Shown here in pieces: positions 1 through 7,072 of a DNA stretch of 34,071 nucleotides (the first letter of the stretch is position 1; each line of letters begins with the position of its first letter). The DNA is from Verrucomicrobiota bacterium (GTDB lineage: Bacteria > Verrucomicrobiota > Verrucomicrobiia > Limisphaerales > J093). A program made the position numbers and the translations under genes. The stretch covers positions 1 through 34,071 of the forward strand of contig JAKLFY010000069.1 of the NCBI GenBank assembly GCA_022710935.1. Direction: 5' to 3'. The notes beneath the pieces are model-generated. The model worked only from the letters and a program-made list of their open reading frames with translations, ran no database searches and was not told the origin of the DNA.

Positions 1-172
1 TCAAGCTCTCGCAGTCGAACACCAGATCCGCGTCCGCCGATTCGGGATCCTCCCACACCAGGCGCTCGAGAATCCCGTCCTCACCCCGGAGGAACGCCAC
101 GAAGGCCTGGGGCAGTCGGACGCCATGAAACCGCTCCACTTCCCGAATCTCATGTTCCGTGAGAGTTTTCAT
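1..172 (-). CDS. SUKH/SMI1-KNR4-like protein, N-terminal part only
   Basis: The gene starts with ATG at 172 and runs off the left edge, leaving 57 visible codons. The N-terminus reads MKTLTEHEIREVERFHGVRL and continues with PQAFVAFLRG. The pattern of an acidic helix (IxxVExxxGxxLPxxFxxFL) is the opening motif of SMI1/KNR4 (SUKH) domains. In bacteria these are often immunity proteins for polymorphic contact-dependent toxins, or general small proteins of unknown role. No signal peptide is present, so a cytoplasmic location is expected. The C-terminal two thirds of the domain and any toxin partner lie outside the window, so the immunity role is only an inference from the family. Confidence 0.55.
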   Translation of the reverse strand, partial: MKTLTEHEIREVERFHGVRLPQAFVAFLRGEDGILERLVWEDPESADADLVFDCESL

Positions 173-326
173 GCCGCAGATGGCTGTGTGATCCGGGCTA
201 GACGCTGCGGCTCACCGACGCCGGGCCAACGGTGTTCGATTGCTAACCGGGACCCGATCCCGGCGTTCGGCGCAACCGGCTGGTTCGGCCCTCTATTGGC
301 TCGCTCTTGCCGTTTGAGTTTCTTGA

Positions 327-348
327 CTCTCCGTGTCTTCGCGGTTTC
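327..348. repeat. Dispersed CCGTGTCTTCGCGG-type short repeat
   Basis: The gap 173-388 holds no gene I can support. It carries a short sequence, CTCTCCGTGTCTTCGCGG and following bases. Its reverse complement resembles the CACAGAGACACGGAGA motif at 33161-33176. A looser relative, with the words GTCTTGGCGTCTTTGGGCC and TTTGCGTGA, lies near 28980-29007. Such motifs recur in intergenic DNA of many environmental bacterial genomes. A function is not known to me. Confidence 0.35.
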
Positions 349-388
349 AGACCAGTCACAAGCTGACGACCAGCCTCCCCCTCGTCCA

Positions 389-1186
389 TCAAGGCCTCGG
401 CGCGGTCGTCCCCGGCGGCCCGTGAACGGACGGCGCCACCGTCGCCGGGCCGTCTCGCCTGATCTCGACGTCGAGATCGACATCCGGCTTGGGCGTGGCC
501 GGCGGGCGGCGGAGTCCGCCCTGCATCAACTCCGCCCCACTCTTCTGCGCTGTGCCGTACAAACCCCGCCGCATCCAGTCCAGGCGTCGGGAGATGACCA
601 GATCTTCCTTTGTCTTCTTGATCTGTTCGCGCAGCTCCGCCAGATCGCTGAACCGCCGTTCCAGATCGGCCTTCTCGGCCTGCAGGCGCTTGAGTTCCTT
701 GAGCAGGAACGAGCGGTTGCCCTCCGACTCATCGAGCCGTCTCCGAGTGTCGGCAATCCTGGTCTCGAGATCGGCGATCGCGGCCTGCATCTCGTTCGCC
801 CTCCGTTCGAGCTCGGTGTTGGCGCCCTCGAGTTCCGCGATCCGTCCGTCACGCCTGTTCACCATGACCTTGGCGGATTCGAGTTCTTCGCGCGTGGCCT
901 TGATTTCGGCCTCGGTCTTGCCCAGCAAGCCGCGCGTTTGAGAGAGCTGTGACAGACTCTGTTCGAGATCCACGCTCTTGGCCTGCAGAGTGGCCGTCAG
1001 GTTGCTGTTGGCCCCGATCTGCATCGCCAGTTGCCGATCCCGCTCATCGATCTGCTGAAGCAGACGCCGAATCTGCTCGTCGTCCGCCTGCTTCTGCGTC
1101 ACCGCCACATGGTGGCGGTACCAGAGGCCTCCGCCCAGGCCGAGGCAAATCAAAATCAGGATGACCGTCCAGATCTTCGTTTTCAT
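389..1186 (-). CDS. Single-pass membrane protein with long coiled coil
   Basis: A 265-residue protein. Residues 5-22 form one hydrophobic membrane helix (KIWTVILILICLGLGGG). A heptad-rich, strongly charged coiled coil follows from about residue 30 to 200 (for example ELERRANEMQAAIADLETRI). A short Pro-rich, probably disordered tail ends it. Topology suggests an inner-membrane anchor with a periplasmic coiled coil, but no catalytic motif is visible. I chose ATG 1186 because it opens directly with the membrane helix. An in-frame ATG at 1210 would add eight polar residues. I recall similar proteins from Limisphaerales genomes, but a function is not known. It lies downstream of the glycoside hydrolase on the same strand with a 216-bp gap, so it is probably a separate unit. 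Confidence 0.75.
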   Translation of the reverse strand: MKTKIWTVILILICLGLGGGLWYRHHVAVTQKQADDEQIRRLLQQIDERDRQLAMQIGANSNLTATLQAKSVDLEQSLSQLSQTRGLLGKTEAEIKATREELESAKVMVNRRDGRIAELEGANTELERRANEMQAAIADLETRIADTRRRLDESEGNRSFLLKELKRLQAEKADLERRFSDLAELREQIKKTKEDLVISRRLDWMRRGLYGTAQKSGAELMQGGLRRPPATPKPDVDLDVEIRRDGPATVAPSVHGPPGTTAPRP

Positions 1187-1402
1187 CGTGTCTACATTCC
1201 GTGTATTCATGCCCTTTGGCAAGCCGACAGGCTCCCGACAGGCCCCCGTCGGTGCCTCTTGGTTGTTGTCGGTCTTCTGTCGCCCGGTGAGGGCACCGGG
1301 CCTGCACCGGATGGAGACTCCCGCTGTAGACCTGTGCCGCCACGCGGCGCAAACTGGATTCCCACCGACACCCCCCAGATGCACTGGGTCCCCGTGTGCC
1401 CC

Positions 1403-4400
1403 TCACTCCGGTGGGGACACAACCTCGATGCGCGCAGCCACATCGCGAGCGAAGGGCGGGACAGCGATCCGCGCGGCCCCATGAACAACGTCGAGCGTCT
1501 CTTCCCCCGTCACCAGGCCGTGGCGCGTGTCCCACCACTGCACCCGGCTCGGCCCATCGGGCCAGCCCTTCAGATCGAACTCGGCCCCCTGGACTTCTCC
1601 CGGCTCCTGCTGGGGAACGCGAGCCAGGCCGGCCCACCCTGCAGCGCGATGAAACAGCCACACCCACGCGCGATTGCGGGTCCTCAATACCACCAAACGC
1701 ACTCGGTCCTCCGCGGTCAACCCAACCGACGCCTCCAGACCGCCGGCGGTCCAGGGAACATCCCTCAGAAACCGACTCAGCGGCTTGTATGCGGGATAGG
1801 CGTTCTTCTGGTCGAGACGCTCCCACCACCAGGCCAACGCCGTGCCCGATGCCCCCGACAGAGCGGATGCCCAGAGTGCGTTGTGGAAATCCGCCAGTTC
1901 CGGACTCTGCTTCATCAGATCCGTGATCCGCCATTGGTTGTCTGCCAAGCCGAACTCACCCAGGAACGCCGGCTTGTGCGGAGCGTGCTCGCGAAGCCAG
2001 CGCGCTCGATCGAGCACAGCCTCGACCTCGTCGGCAAGCCGGGCCGCGTCGGACGGACGCAGATAGAAATGCGTGTCGGCCAGATCGAGTTTCGGATGCC
2101 GGCAATCCCGTGCAGACGGGCCCCAGGTGCTGGTTGTTCTCAGATGATGATAGACATCCGTGACCTCCAGGTCGTCGCCCAGGGCCCTGTAAAACCGATC
2201 CGTCGGCAAACCTGGATTCATCTCGTTCCAGTACTCCCACGCGGCCACGCTTGTCGACCAACCCCACCGGGCCACGGCGTACCGCATCAACCTCCTTGCA
2301 TCGGCAATTGCGCGATCGTACTCGCCGCTCGCAGGATCCTTCAGCGCGTTCATATACAGATCGCGCGTGAGCAGAACGAGCTGGAGATGCAGGCCGTGCC
2401 TCTCGGCGCTCGATACCACCTCGTCCAACATGAAACAGTCCAACGGATTGTACCACCCGCGCGCCGGACGACTGACATCGGCCTCCCAGAGCAGCTCAGG
2501 CTCGCCATCCGCCTCTTTCAACGACACGTCCGCGATCCATGCCGCGCCACCGCCTTCGAGCCTGAACCGCACCGGATCGAGCCAGTGCTCCTCGCCTCCC
2601 GTCGCAAACTCCTTGCGGAACTCGAACCACACCGGCTCGCCGGTCGAGGCTGGCAACTCCTCGAACGAACGGCCCTGCAGCCCGACTTCGAGCCGCCCTC
2701 CGCCTTCGACACGCCCCTTGCCCCGAAGGATGTACCGTGTCTTGGGCCTCAGCGCGACCGGATGCGACGGATTGGCCTCGATCGACGGACGATCCCGCGA
2801 CAAGCGCAGGCATTTCCTGCCCGACGACTCGTCCCCAGGCATCGGCACAAAGGGCGGACGCCAGTCCCAGGAGCGTCCCCAGGCGCTCTTGCGCGCTTCG
2901 ATCGCCATCGCCCAATCCTCGCAACATGCCCACACACGCAGATAATTCGCGCCGTTCGCGTTGAGCTGCGCAAAGACCTCCTCGACCCGGCCGAGCGTGA
3001 CATGCTGACTGTTGCCGATGAACGCCAGGTTTTGCCCGATTGGGAAAAAAGGCCGCCCCTCCGAGAACTCGAGAAACCGCGGGTCCTTCGTGCTCACCCG
3101 CACGAAGCCCGGACGCGCTGAATCCCTGACGCAAAATCGGACTGCGCCGGAACGGAACACGCCACGCGCGTCCGAAACGCGGGCGACGGCCAGATGCGAG
3201 CCAAGTTCGCCCGACGCGAATCGCGCCTTCCATCCGGCTTGGCCTACCGGATAGACCCAGTCGCGCTTCTGCCCGCCGAGCCCCAGGCGCCGATGCTCGA
3301 AGTCCTGGGCGTAGAACCCCGGCACGGCAAGCAAACGCCCGCCCGGCGTCGTCACCTCGAGGTCGACCCGGACCTCATCCGGGTCAAACGGACACACGTA
3401 GGTCGTCGGCAGTTGGAGACGAAACTCGACCTTCTCATACTTGCCGACATCCGGATTCAGACACTCGAGTCCAACGCCTTGCGGGGAACGGGCAGGCTCA
3501 GACTCGATCGAGGCAGGCACGGGTTCGAATCCGGCCCGCTTTAGACCTCGATGGATCACCGGATTGCCCCGCAAGCGATCCCAAACCCGCCCTGTCCGGT
3601 GATTCTCGATCATCAGCAGGATCGGTCCCTGATCGATGCCCAGCACGTCCGAACCCCACCAGTCCGCCTGAAGATTGAATGCGTCGCGAAATCCGTACGG
3701 ACTCCACAGTCGCGTGCGATAGTTGTTGTCGAGGTTTCGGAGCACGGCGAGCGACTCCGCCGGCGTGAATGGGATCGACCCACCAGCCGCGGTTGGCGCA
3801 ATCGTCCCGTCGTCGTTCTCCGGAGGCGGCACGCCTCGAGCCGAATACCCCTTGGGCCCATCGCATGCGGTGAATCCCCAAAGGTCCGGTCCGTACCCGG
3901 CGAAGCATCCGGGATTGGCAACAGCGTACGCTTGTTGGGCCAATGTCGCCCGACGCGAGTTTTCGAAATACGTGATCCCTCGGCTCCGCATCGGGGCGTC
4001 GGCGACGGCCCGCAGATCGATCCAGCATTGCGTGTATTGATGCCCGATCGTGCCGGCTGGGGCGTCCCCTTGGGGTCTTTCCCAGAATGTGCGAAGCGTC
4101 GTCAACACGCGCGCGCGCCCCTGCTCACGCGTGATCCAACCGTGATCGATGCCAATCCCAATCGCCGTCAGACCGAAGCCGACGGCGGCGATACTGCAAA
4201 AGGAGGTCGGTGTGCTCCGATCGCGCACCAGGCCGTTGGTCGGATTGGCCTCGCTCCAGAAGTAGTTGAAAGCCGACGCCTGAAGCAGTTCGAGGAAGTC
4301 CCCGTCACTCGCCATCGATTCCCCTCCGGGCTCAACAGATCGCGACCCGGACGACGCCCCTGGCCTGTCCGCCGGTCTCTCGCCCCCCCCGCTCGGGCGA

Positions 4401-4501
4401 CCGACCTCGACCGGCCCCGCGCAGACAATGGCCTCCATCCCGCGAAGCAGCACAGCCATCGCACAGGCGACCGACCAGAACTCGAGACGCATAACGCCCA
4501 C
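1403..4501 (-). CDS. Secreted multidomain glycoside hydrolase: deleted glycoamylase-like domain, DUF5060, GH5-type TIM barrel
   Basis: A 1,032-residue exported protein with a signal-like N-terminus (hydrophobic residues about 6-28). Residues 65-330 match the glycoamylase-like family (PF10091): FNYFWSEANPTNGLVRDRS, GFGLTAIGIGIDHGWITRE, TYFENSRRATLAQQAY, LWGFTACDGPKGY and LGIDQGPILLMIENHRTGR. The middle of that domain is missing: the text passes from ERPQGDAPAGTIG straight to HQYTQCWID (about residue 153). Residues 350-475 resemble DUF5060 (KYEKVEFRLQL, PFDPDEVRVD, RPGFVRVS). The rest is a cellulase/mannanase-type TIM barrel with EYWNEMNP (Glu760, likely acid/base) and AFLGEFG (Glu849, likely nucleophile). 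It is interrupted at about residues 560-665 by a beta-rich, CBM-like insert. The likely role is degradation of a plant or microbial beta-glycan in the periplasm or outside the cell. GTG 4501 is chosen because GAGG lies six bases upstream; ATG 4492 is the alternative. Confidence 0.82.
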   Translation of the reverse strand: MGVMRLEFWSVACAMAVLLRGMEAIVCAGPVEVGRPSGGGERPADRPGASSGSRSVEPGGESMASDGDFLELLQASAFNYFWSEANPTNGLVRDRSTPTSFCSIAAVGFGLTAIGIGIDHGWITREQGRARVLTTLRTFWERPQGDAPAGTIGHQYTQCWIDLRAVADAPMRSRGITYFENSRRATLAQQAYAVANPGCFAGYGPDLWGFTACDGPKGYSARGVPPPENDDGTIAPTAAGGSIPFTPAESLAVLRNLDNNYRTRLWSPYGFRDAFNLQADWWGSDVLGIDQGPILLMIENHRTGRVWDRLRGNPVIHRGLKRAGFEPVPASIESEPARSPQGVGLECLNPDVGKYEKVEFRLQLPTTYVCPFDPDEVRVDLEVTTPGGRLLAVPGFYAQDFEHRRLGLGGQKRDWVYPVGQAGWKARFASGELGSHLAVARVSDARGVFRSGAVRFCVRDSARPGFVRVSTKDPRFLEFSEGRPFFPIGQNLAFIGNSQHVTLGRVEEVFAQLNANGANYLRVWACCEDWAMAIEARKSAWGRSWDWRPPFVPMPGDESSGRKCLRLSRDRPSIEANPSHPVALRPKTRYILRGKGRVEGGGRLEVGLQGRSFEELPASTGEPVWFEFRKEFATGGEEHWLDPVRFRLEGGGAAWIADVSLKEADGEPELLWEADVSRPARGWYNPLDCFMLDEVVSSAERHGLHLQLVLLTRDLYMNALKDPASGEYDRAIADARRLMRYAVARWGWSTSVAAWEYWNEMNPGLPTDRFYRALGDDLEVTDVYHHLRTTSTWGPSARDCRHPKLDLADTHFYLRPSDAARLADEVEAVLDRARWLREHAPHKPAFLGEFGLADNQWRITDLMKQSPELADFHNALWASALSGASGTALAWWWERLDQKNAYPAYKPLSRFLRDVPWTAGGLEASVGLTAEDRVRLVVLRTRNRAWVWLFHRAAGWAGLARVPQQEPGEVQGAEFDLKGWPDGPSRVQWWDTRHGLVTGEETLDVVHGAARIAVPPFARDVAARIEVVSPPE

Positions 4502-4683
4502 GCCCGCCCTCTATACCGCGCTCGCCTGCACGTTTCACCACTTTTTGCCACCGCGAAGCCGGAGTTCACAAGAGAAGTCAGCATGCAGGCTGGGAAAAGC
4601 CCGGATTTCGTTGTCATCTTCCCGGTCGTGAGAAATCCGGGGACGGCCAAGGGAAGCCGCCTCTTTTCGGTGCAAAAAAGTCA

Positions 4684-4712
4684 TTGGCGCTGGGAAGGGC
4701 TTCGGCTACATT
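4684..4712 (+). promoter_or_regulatory. Probable sigma70-type promoter for ptsH-gatC-gatA
   Basis: TTGGCG (4684-4689) and TACATT (4707-4712) are separated by exactly 17 bases. Each hexamer matches the consensus at four of six positions. Transcription would start near 4719, leaving a leader of roughly 37 bases before the chosen ptsH start. The rest of the 4502-4755 gap shows nothing else I recognise. Confidence 0.45.
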
Positions 4713-4755
4713 CCGGCGCTGCATCATGAGCGCACACGAAGCTGTTCATCAGCAA

Positions 4756-5025
4756 ATGAACTCGTCCAAAGACATGTTCATCACGAACAAGCTGGGCATT
4801 CACGCCCGGCCGGCTTCGATGTTTGTTCGTCTTGCCAACCAGTTCAAGTGCGAGGTGGCCGTGGAAAAGGACGGTGAGATTGTCAATGGCAAGAGCATCA
4901 TGGGGCTGATGATGCTTGCGGCGGGTCCAGGGTCCAAGATCCGGGTCCGCGCCAAAGGCGCCGACGCGCCCCAGGCTATGGAAGCCCTCGCGGGCCTGGT
5001 AAACTCGAAGTTCAACGAGGAGTAG
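4756..5025 (+). CDS. ptsH: HPr phosphocarrier protein
   Basis: An 89-residue HPr-family protein. HPr receives phosphate from enzyme I on a histidine and passes it to EIIA partners of the phosphotransferase or nitrogen-PTS system. The active-site segment NKLGIHARPAS puts the phosphorylated histidine at residue 16. NGKSIMGLMML carries the serine (residue 47) equivalent to the Ser46 that HPr kinase modifies in many phyla. Starting at ATG 4756 gives the usual HPr length and histidine position, and leaves room for the promoter at 4684-4712. An in-frame ATG at 4726 would add ten residues. No enzyme I or EII gene is in the window, so the role could be regulatory instead of sugar transport. gatC follows after seven bases. 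Confidence 0.92.
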   Translation: MNSSKDMFITNKLGIHARPASMFVRLANQFKCEVAVEKDGEIVNGKSIMGLMMLAAGPGSKIRVRAKGADAPQAMEALAGLVNSKFNEE

Positions 5026-5032
5026 GATTCCA

Positions 5033-5320
5033 GTGTCCGCTCCTCATGTTGACATCCACCGCATCGCGCGCCTGGCGCGGCTTGAACTGAGTCCCGAGGA
5101 AGAGACCCGGTTCGGCGCCGAGTTGGGGAATGTGCTCGACTACATCAAACTGCTCGAGGAGGTCGATGTCCGCACGGTCGAGCCGATGGCCCATGCCGTC
5201 CCGCTCAGCAACGTGACGCGGCCCGATGCAGTGCGACCTTCCCTGTCGCACGCCGAGGCCTTGAACCAGGCGCCCTCCCAATCGAACGGCCTGTTCATCG
5301 TCCCTCGAATCGTCGAGTAG
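5033..5320 (+). CDS. gatC: Asp-tRNA(Asn)/Glu-tRNA(Gln) amidotransferase subunit C
   Basis: A 95-residue GatC. This small subunit stabilises GatA against GatB in the GatCAB complex, which converts misacylated Glu-tRNA(Gln) or Asp-tRNA(Asn) to the correct amidated form. Family features are IHRIARLARLELSPEEE near the N-terminus, LGNVLDYIKLLEEVDV, then VEPMAHAV and the C-terminal FIVPRIVE. The start is GTG at 5033, preceded by AGGA about five bases upstream, inside the seven-base gap after ptsH. gatA follows after 12 bases, so ptsH, gatC and gatA are probably co-transcribed. gatB is not in the window. Confidence 0.95.
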   Translation: MSAPHVDIHRIARLARLELSPEEETRFGAELGNVLDYIKLLEEVDVRTVEPMAHAVPLSNVTRPDAVRPSLSHAEALNQAPSQSNGLFIVPRIVE

Positions 5321-5332
5321 CGCCCCGCCCTC

Positions 5333-6811
5333 ATGCCCAATCGCCTCACCGTCTGCGATTTGTCCCAGCTCCTTTCCCGGCGGGAATTGAGCGCCCGCGA
5401 GGCGACCCAGGCGTGTCTCGATGCCATCCGGCAGCGCGATCCTCTCGTGCGGGCATTTCTGCATGTGGACGAGGCGGGGGCTTTGGCACAGGCGGATGCC
5501 GCGGACGCAGCCCGTCGACGCGGGAAGAGTGCGGAAACACACCCGCTCCTGGGCGTTCCGCTGGCGATCAAGGATGTCATCGCTGTTCGCAACCAGCCGC
5601 TGACCTGCGGATCGCGCATTCTGGCACAGTACATTGCCCCCTACGACGCCACCGTCACGACGGCGTTGCGCAGGGCGGGCGCAGTCTTCTTGGGCCGACT
5701 GAACATGGACGAGTTCGCGATGGGAAGCTCGACGGAGAACTCGGCGTTTGGCCCGACGCGGAACCCCTGGGATACAACCCGGATTCCGGGAGGGTCCTCG
5801 GGCGGCTCGGCCGCCGCCGTCGCCGCCGACGAATGCAGCGCCGCGCTCGGGTCGGACACCGGCGGTTCGGTCCGGTTGCCGGCCGCGTTTTGCGGCGTGG
5901 TGGGCCTCAAGCCGACCTACGGACGCGTCTCGCGTTACGGGTTGGTGGCGTACGCGTCCTCCCTCGACCAGGTCGGGCTGCTGACCAAGACGGTGCAGGA
6001 CGCCGCGCTTCTGCTCGAAACCGTGGCTGGGCACGATCCCCTCGATTCAACCAGCGTGCCGCAGCCGGTGCCGCCCTATGTTGCCGGCTTGGACCAGTCA
6101 GTCGCCGGATTGAGAGTCGGCCTGCCCCGAGAGTACTTTGTCCAAGGGGGTCTCGACCCCGAGGTCAGACACTCCGTCGAGCAGGCCATCGCCCAACTCG
6201 AATCCCTCGGCGTCAAACCCGTCGAGGTCTCGCTTCCGCACACGCGCTATGCCCTGGCCACCTACTACTTGATCGCTCCCGCCGAGGCCAGTGCCAACCT
6301 CGCCCGCTTCGACGGCGTCCGGTACGGCCTGCGCATCGACGGGGCGGACCCGATCGAAATGTACGCGCGGACGCGTGGCGCCGGCTTCGGGACGGAGGTA
6401 AAGCGGCGCATCATCCTGGGCACATACGCTCTGAGCAGCGGTTACTACGACGCCTACTACCTCCGCGCCCAAAAGGTCCGGACCCTGATCCGCCAGGATT
6501 TCCTCGACGCCTTCAAGGAAGTCGATGCCGTCCTGACGCCGACCGCGCCCACGCCTCCATTCAAGCTCGGCGAAAGGCTGGCGGACCCGCTGCAGATGTA
6601 TCTGTCCGACGTCTTCACGATCTCCTGCAACCTCGCCGGCATCTGCGGGCTGAGCCTGCCATGCGGCTTCACAGCCTCCCCCAAACTCCCGATCGGAATG
6701 CAATTGCTCGGACCGCCCTTTGGCGAGGAGACCCTGCTCCGACTCGGGCACGCCTTCGAGCAATCGACGGATTGGCATCGCCACCGCCCGCCGCCGCGAA
6801 CAGGAACTTGA
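5333..6811 (+). CDS. gatA: Asp-tRNA(Asn)/Glu-tRNA(Gln) amidotransferase subunit A
   Basis: A 492-residue amidase-signature enzyme of normal GatA length. It hydrolyses glutamine and supplies ammonia to the GatB kinase site. The Ser-cisSer-Lys triad is visible: Lys80 in VPLAIKDV, Ser155 in [13 protein letters not shown], and the nucleophile Ser179 in [31 protein letters not shown] and the C-terminal LSLPCGF are typical of the family. The start ATG lies 12 bases after gatC. An imperfect hairpin follows about 30 bases after the stop. Normal composition and intact motifs give no sign of decay. Confidence 0.96.
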   Translation: MPNRLTVCDLSQLLSRRELSAREATQACLDAIRQRDPLVRAFLHVDEAGALAQADAADAARRRGKSAETHPLLGVPLAIKDVIAVRNQPLTCGSRILAQYIAPYDATVTTALRRAGAVFLGRLNMDEFAMGSSTENSAFGPTRNPWDTTRIPGGSSGGSAAAVAADECSAALGSDTGGSVRLPAAFCGVVGLKPTYGRVSRYGLVAYASSLDQVGLLTKTVQDAALLLETVAGHDPLDSTSVPQPVPPYVAGLDQSVAGLRVGLPREYFVQGGLDPEVRHSVEQAIAQLESLGVKPVEVSLPHTRYALATYYLIAPAEASANLARFDGVRYGLRIDGADPIEMYARTRGAGFGTEVKRRIILGTYALSSGYYDAYYLRAQKVRTLIRQDFLDAFKEVDAVLTPTAPTPPFKLGERLADPLQMYLSDVFTISCNLAGICGLSLPCGFTASPKLPIGMQLLGPPFGEETLLRLGHAFEQSTDWHRHRPPPRTGT

Positions 6812-6843
6812 CTCATTTGCCACAGATTTCGTCCGGGGAGTAA

Positions 6844-6896
6844 CTTCAGCCCGGAAATCTCAAGCTGAGACGATGACACAGATTTCCGGACTGAGG
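6844..6896. repeat. Imperfect inverted repeat after gatA, possible terminator
   Basis: Arms of 17 bases, CTTCAGCCCGGAAATCT (6844-6860) and AGATTTCCGGACTGAGG (6880-6896), pair at 15 positions around a 19-base loop. There is no T-run, so a classical intrinsic terminator is not shown. The position between convergent gatA and the O-antigen ligase gene fits a transcript-end hairpin or a repeat element. Confidence 0.45.
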
Positions 6897-7023
6897 CAAA
6901 ACCGCGTCTGAACAGTCGCTCTCCACGCCAGTCGCCCGCGCGGTCTCGCACCTGACCCTGCAACCGTTGCGGTTGCCGGCGGACCGCGAGCGACTCCATT
7001 TCATAATCCCTTGCACGGCCCCC

Positions 7024-7072
7024 CATCTCCGATCTCCGATCTCCGATCTCCCATCTCCCATCTCCCATCTCC
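7024..7072. repeat. Seven tandem heptamers (CATCTCC/GATCTCC)
   Basis: Seven 7-base units, one CATCTCC, three GATCTCC and three CATCTCC, run without a break into the stop codon of the O-antigen ligase gene at 7072. Shorter arrays of the same units occur at 28083-28117 and 33808-33835. Confidence 0.85.

Noticed and set aside
1031-3121. Long plus-strand open frame opposite the glycoside hydrolase
   Set aside because: It is a GC-rich antisense shadow. The minus-strand protein has clear domain motifs, whereas this one is Arg/Pro-rich with none.
6844-6896. Classical intrinsic terminator after gatA
   Set aside because: The stem is good, but the loop is 19 bases long and no T-run follows. It is listed only as an inverted repeat.
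7024-7072. CRISPR-like array
   Set aside because: Units are seven bases in direct tandem with no spacers, and there are no cas genes.
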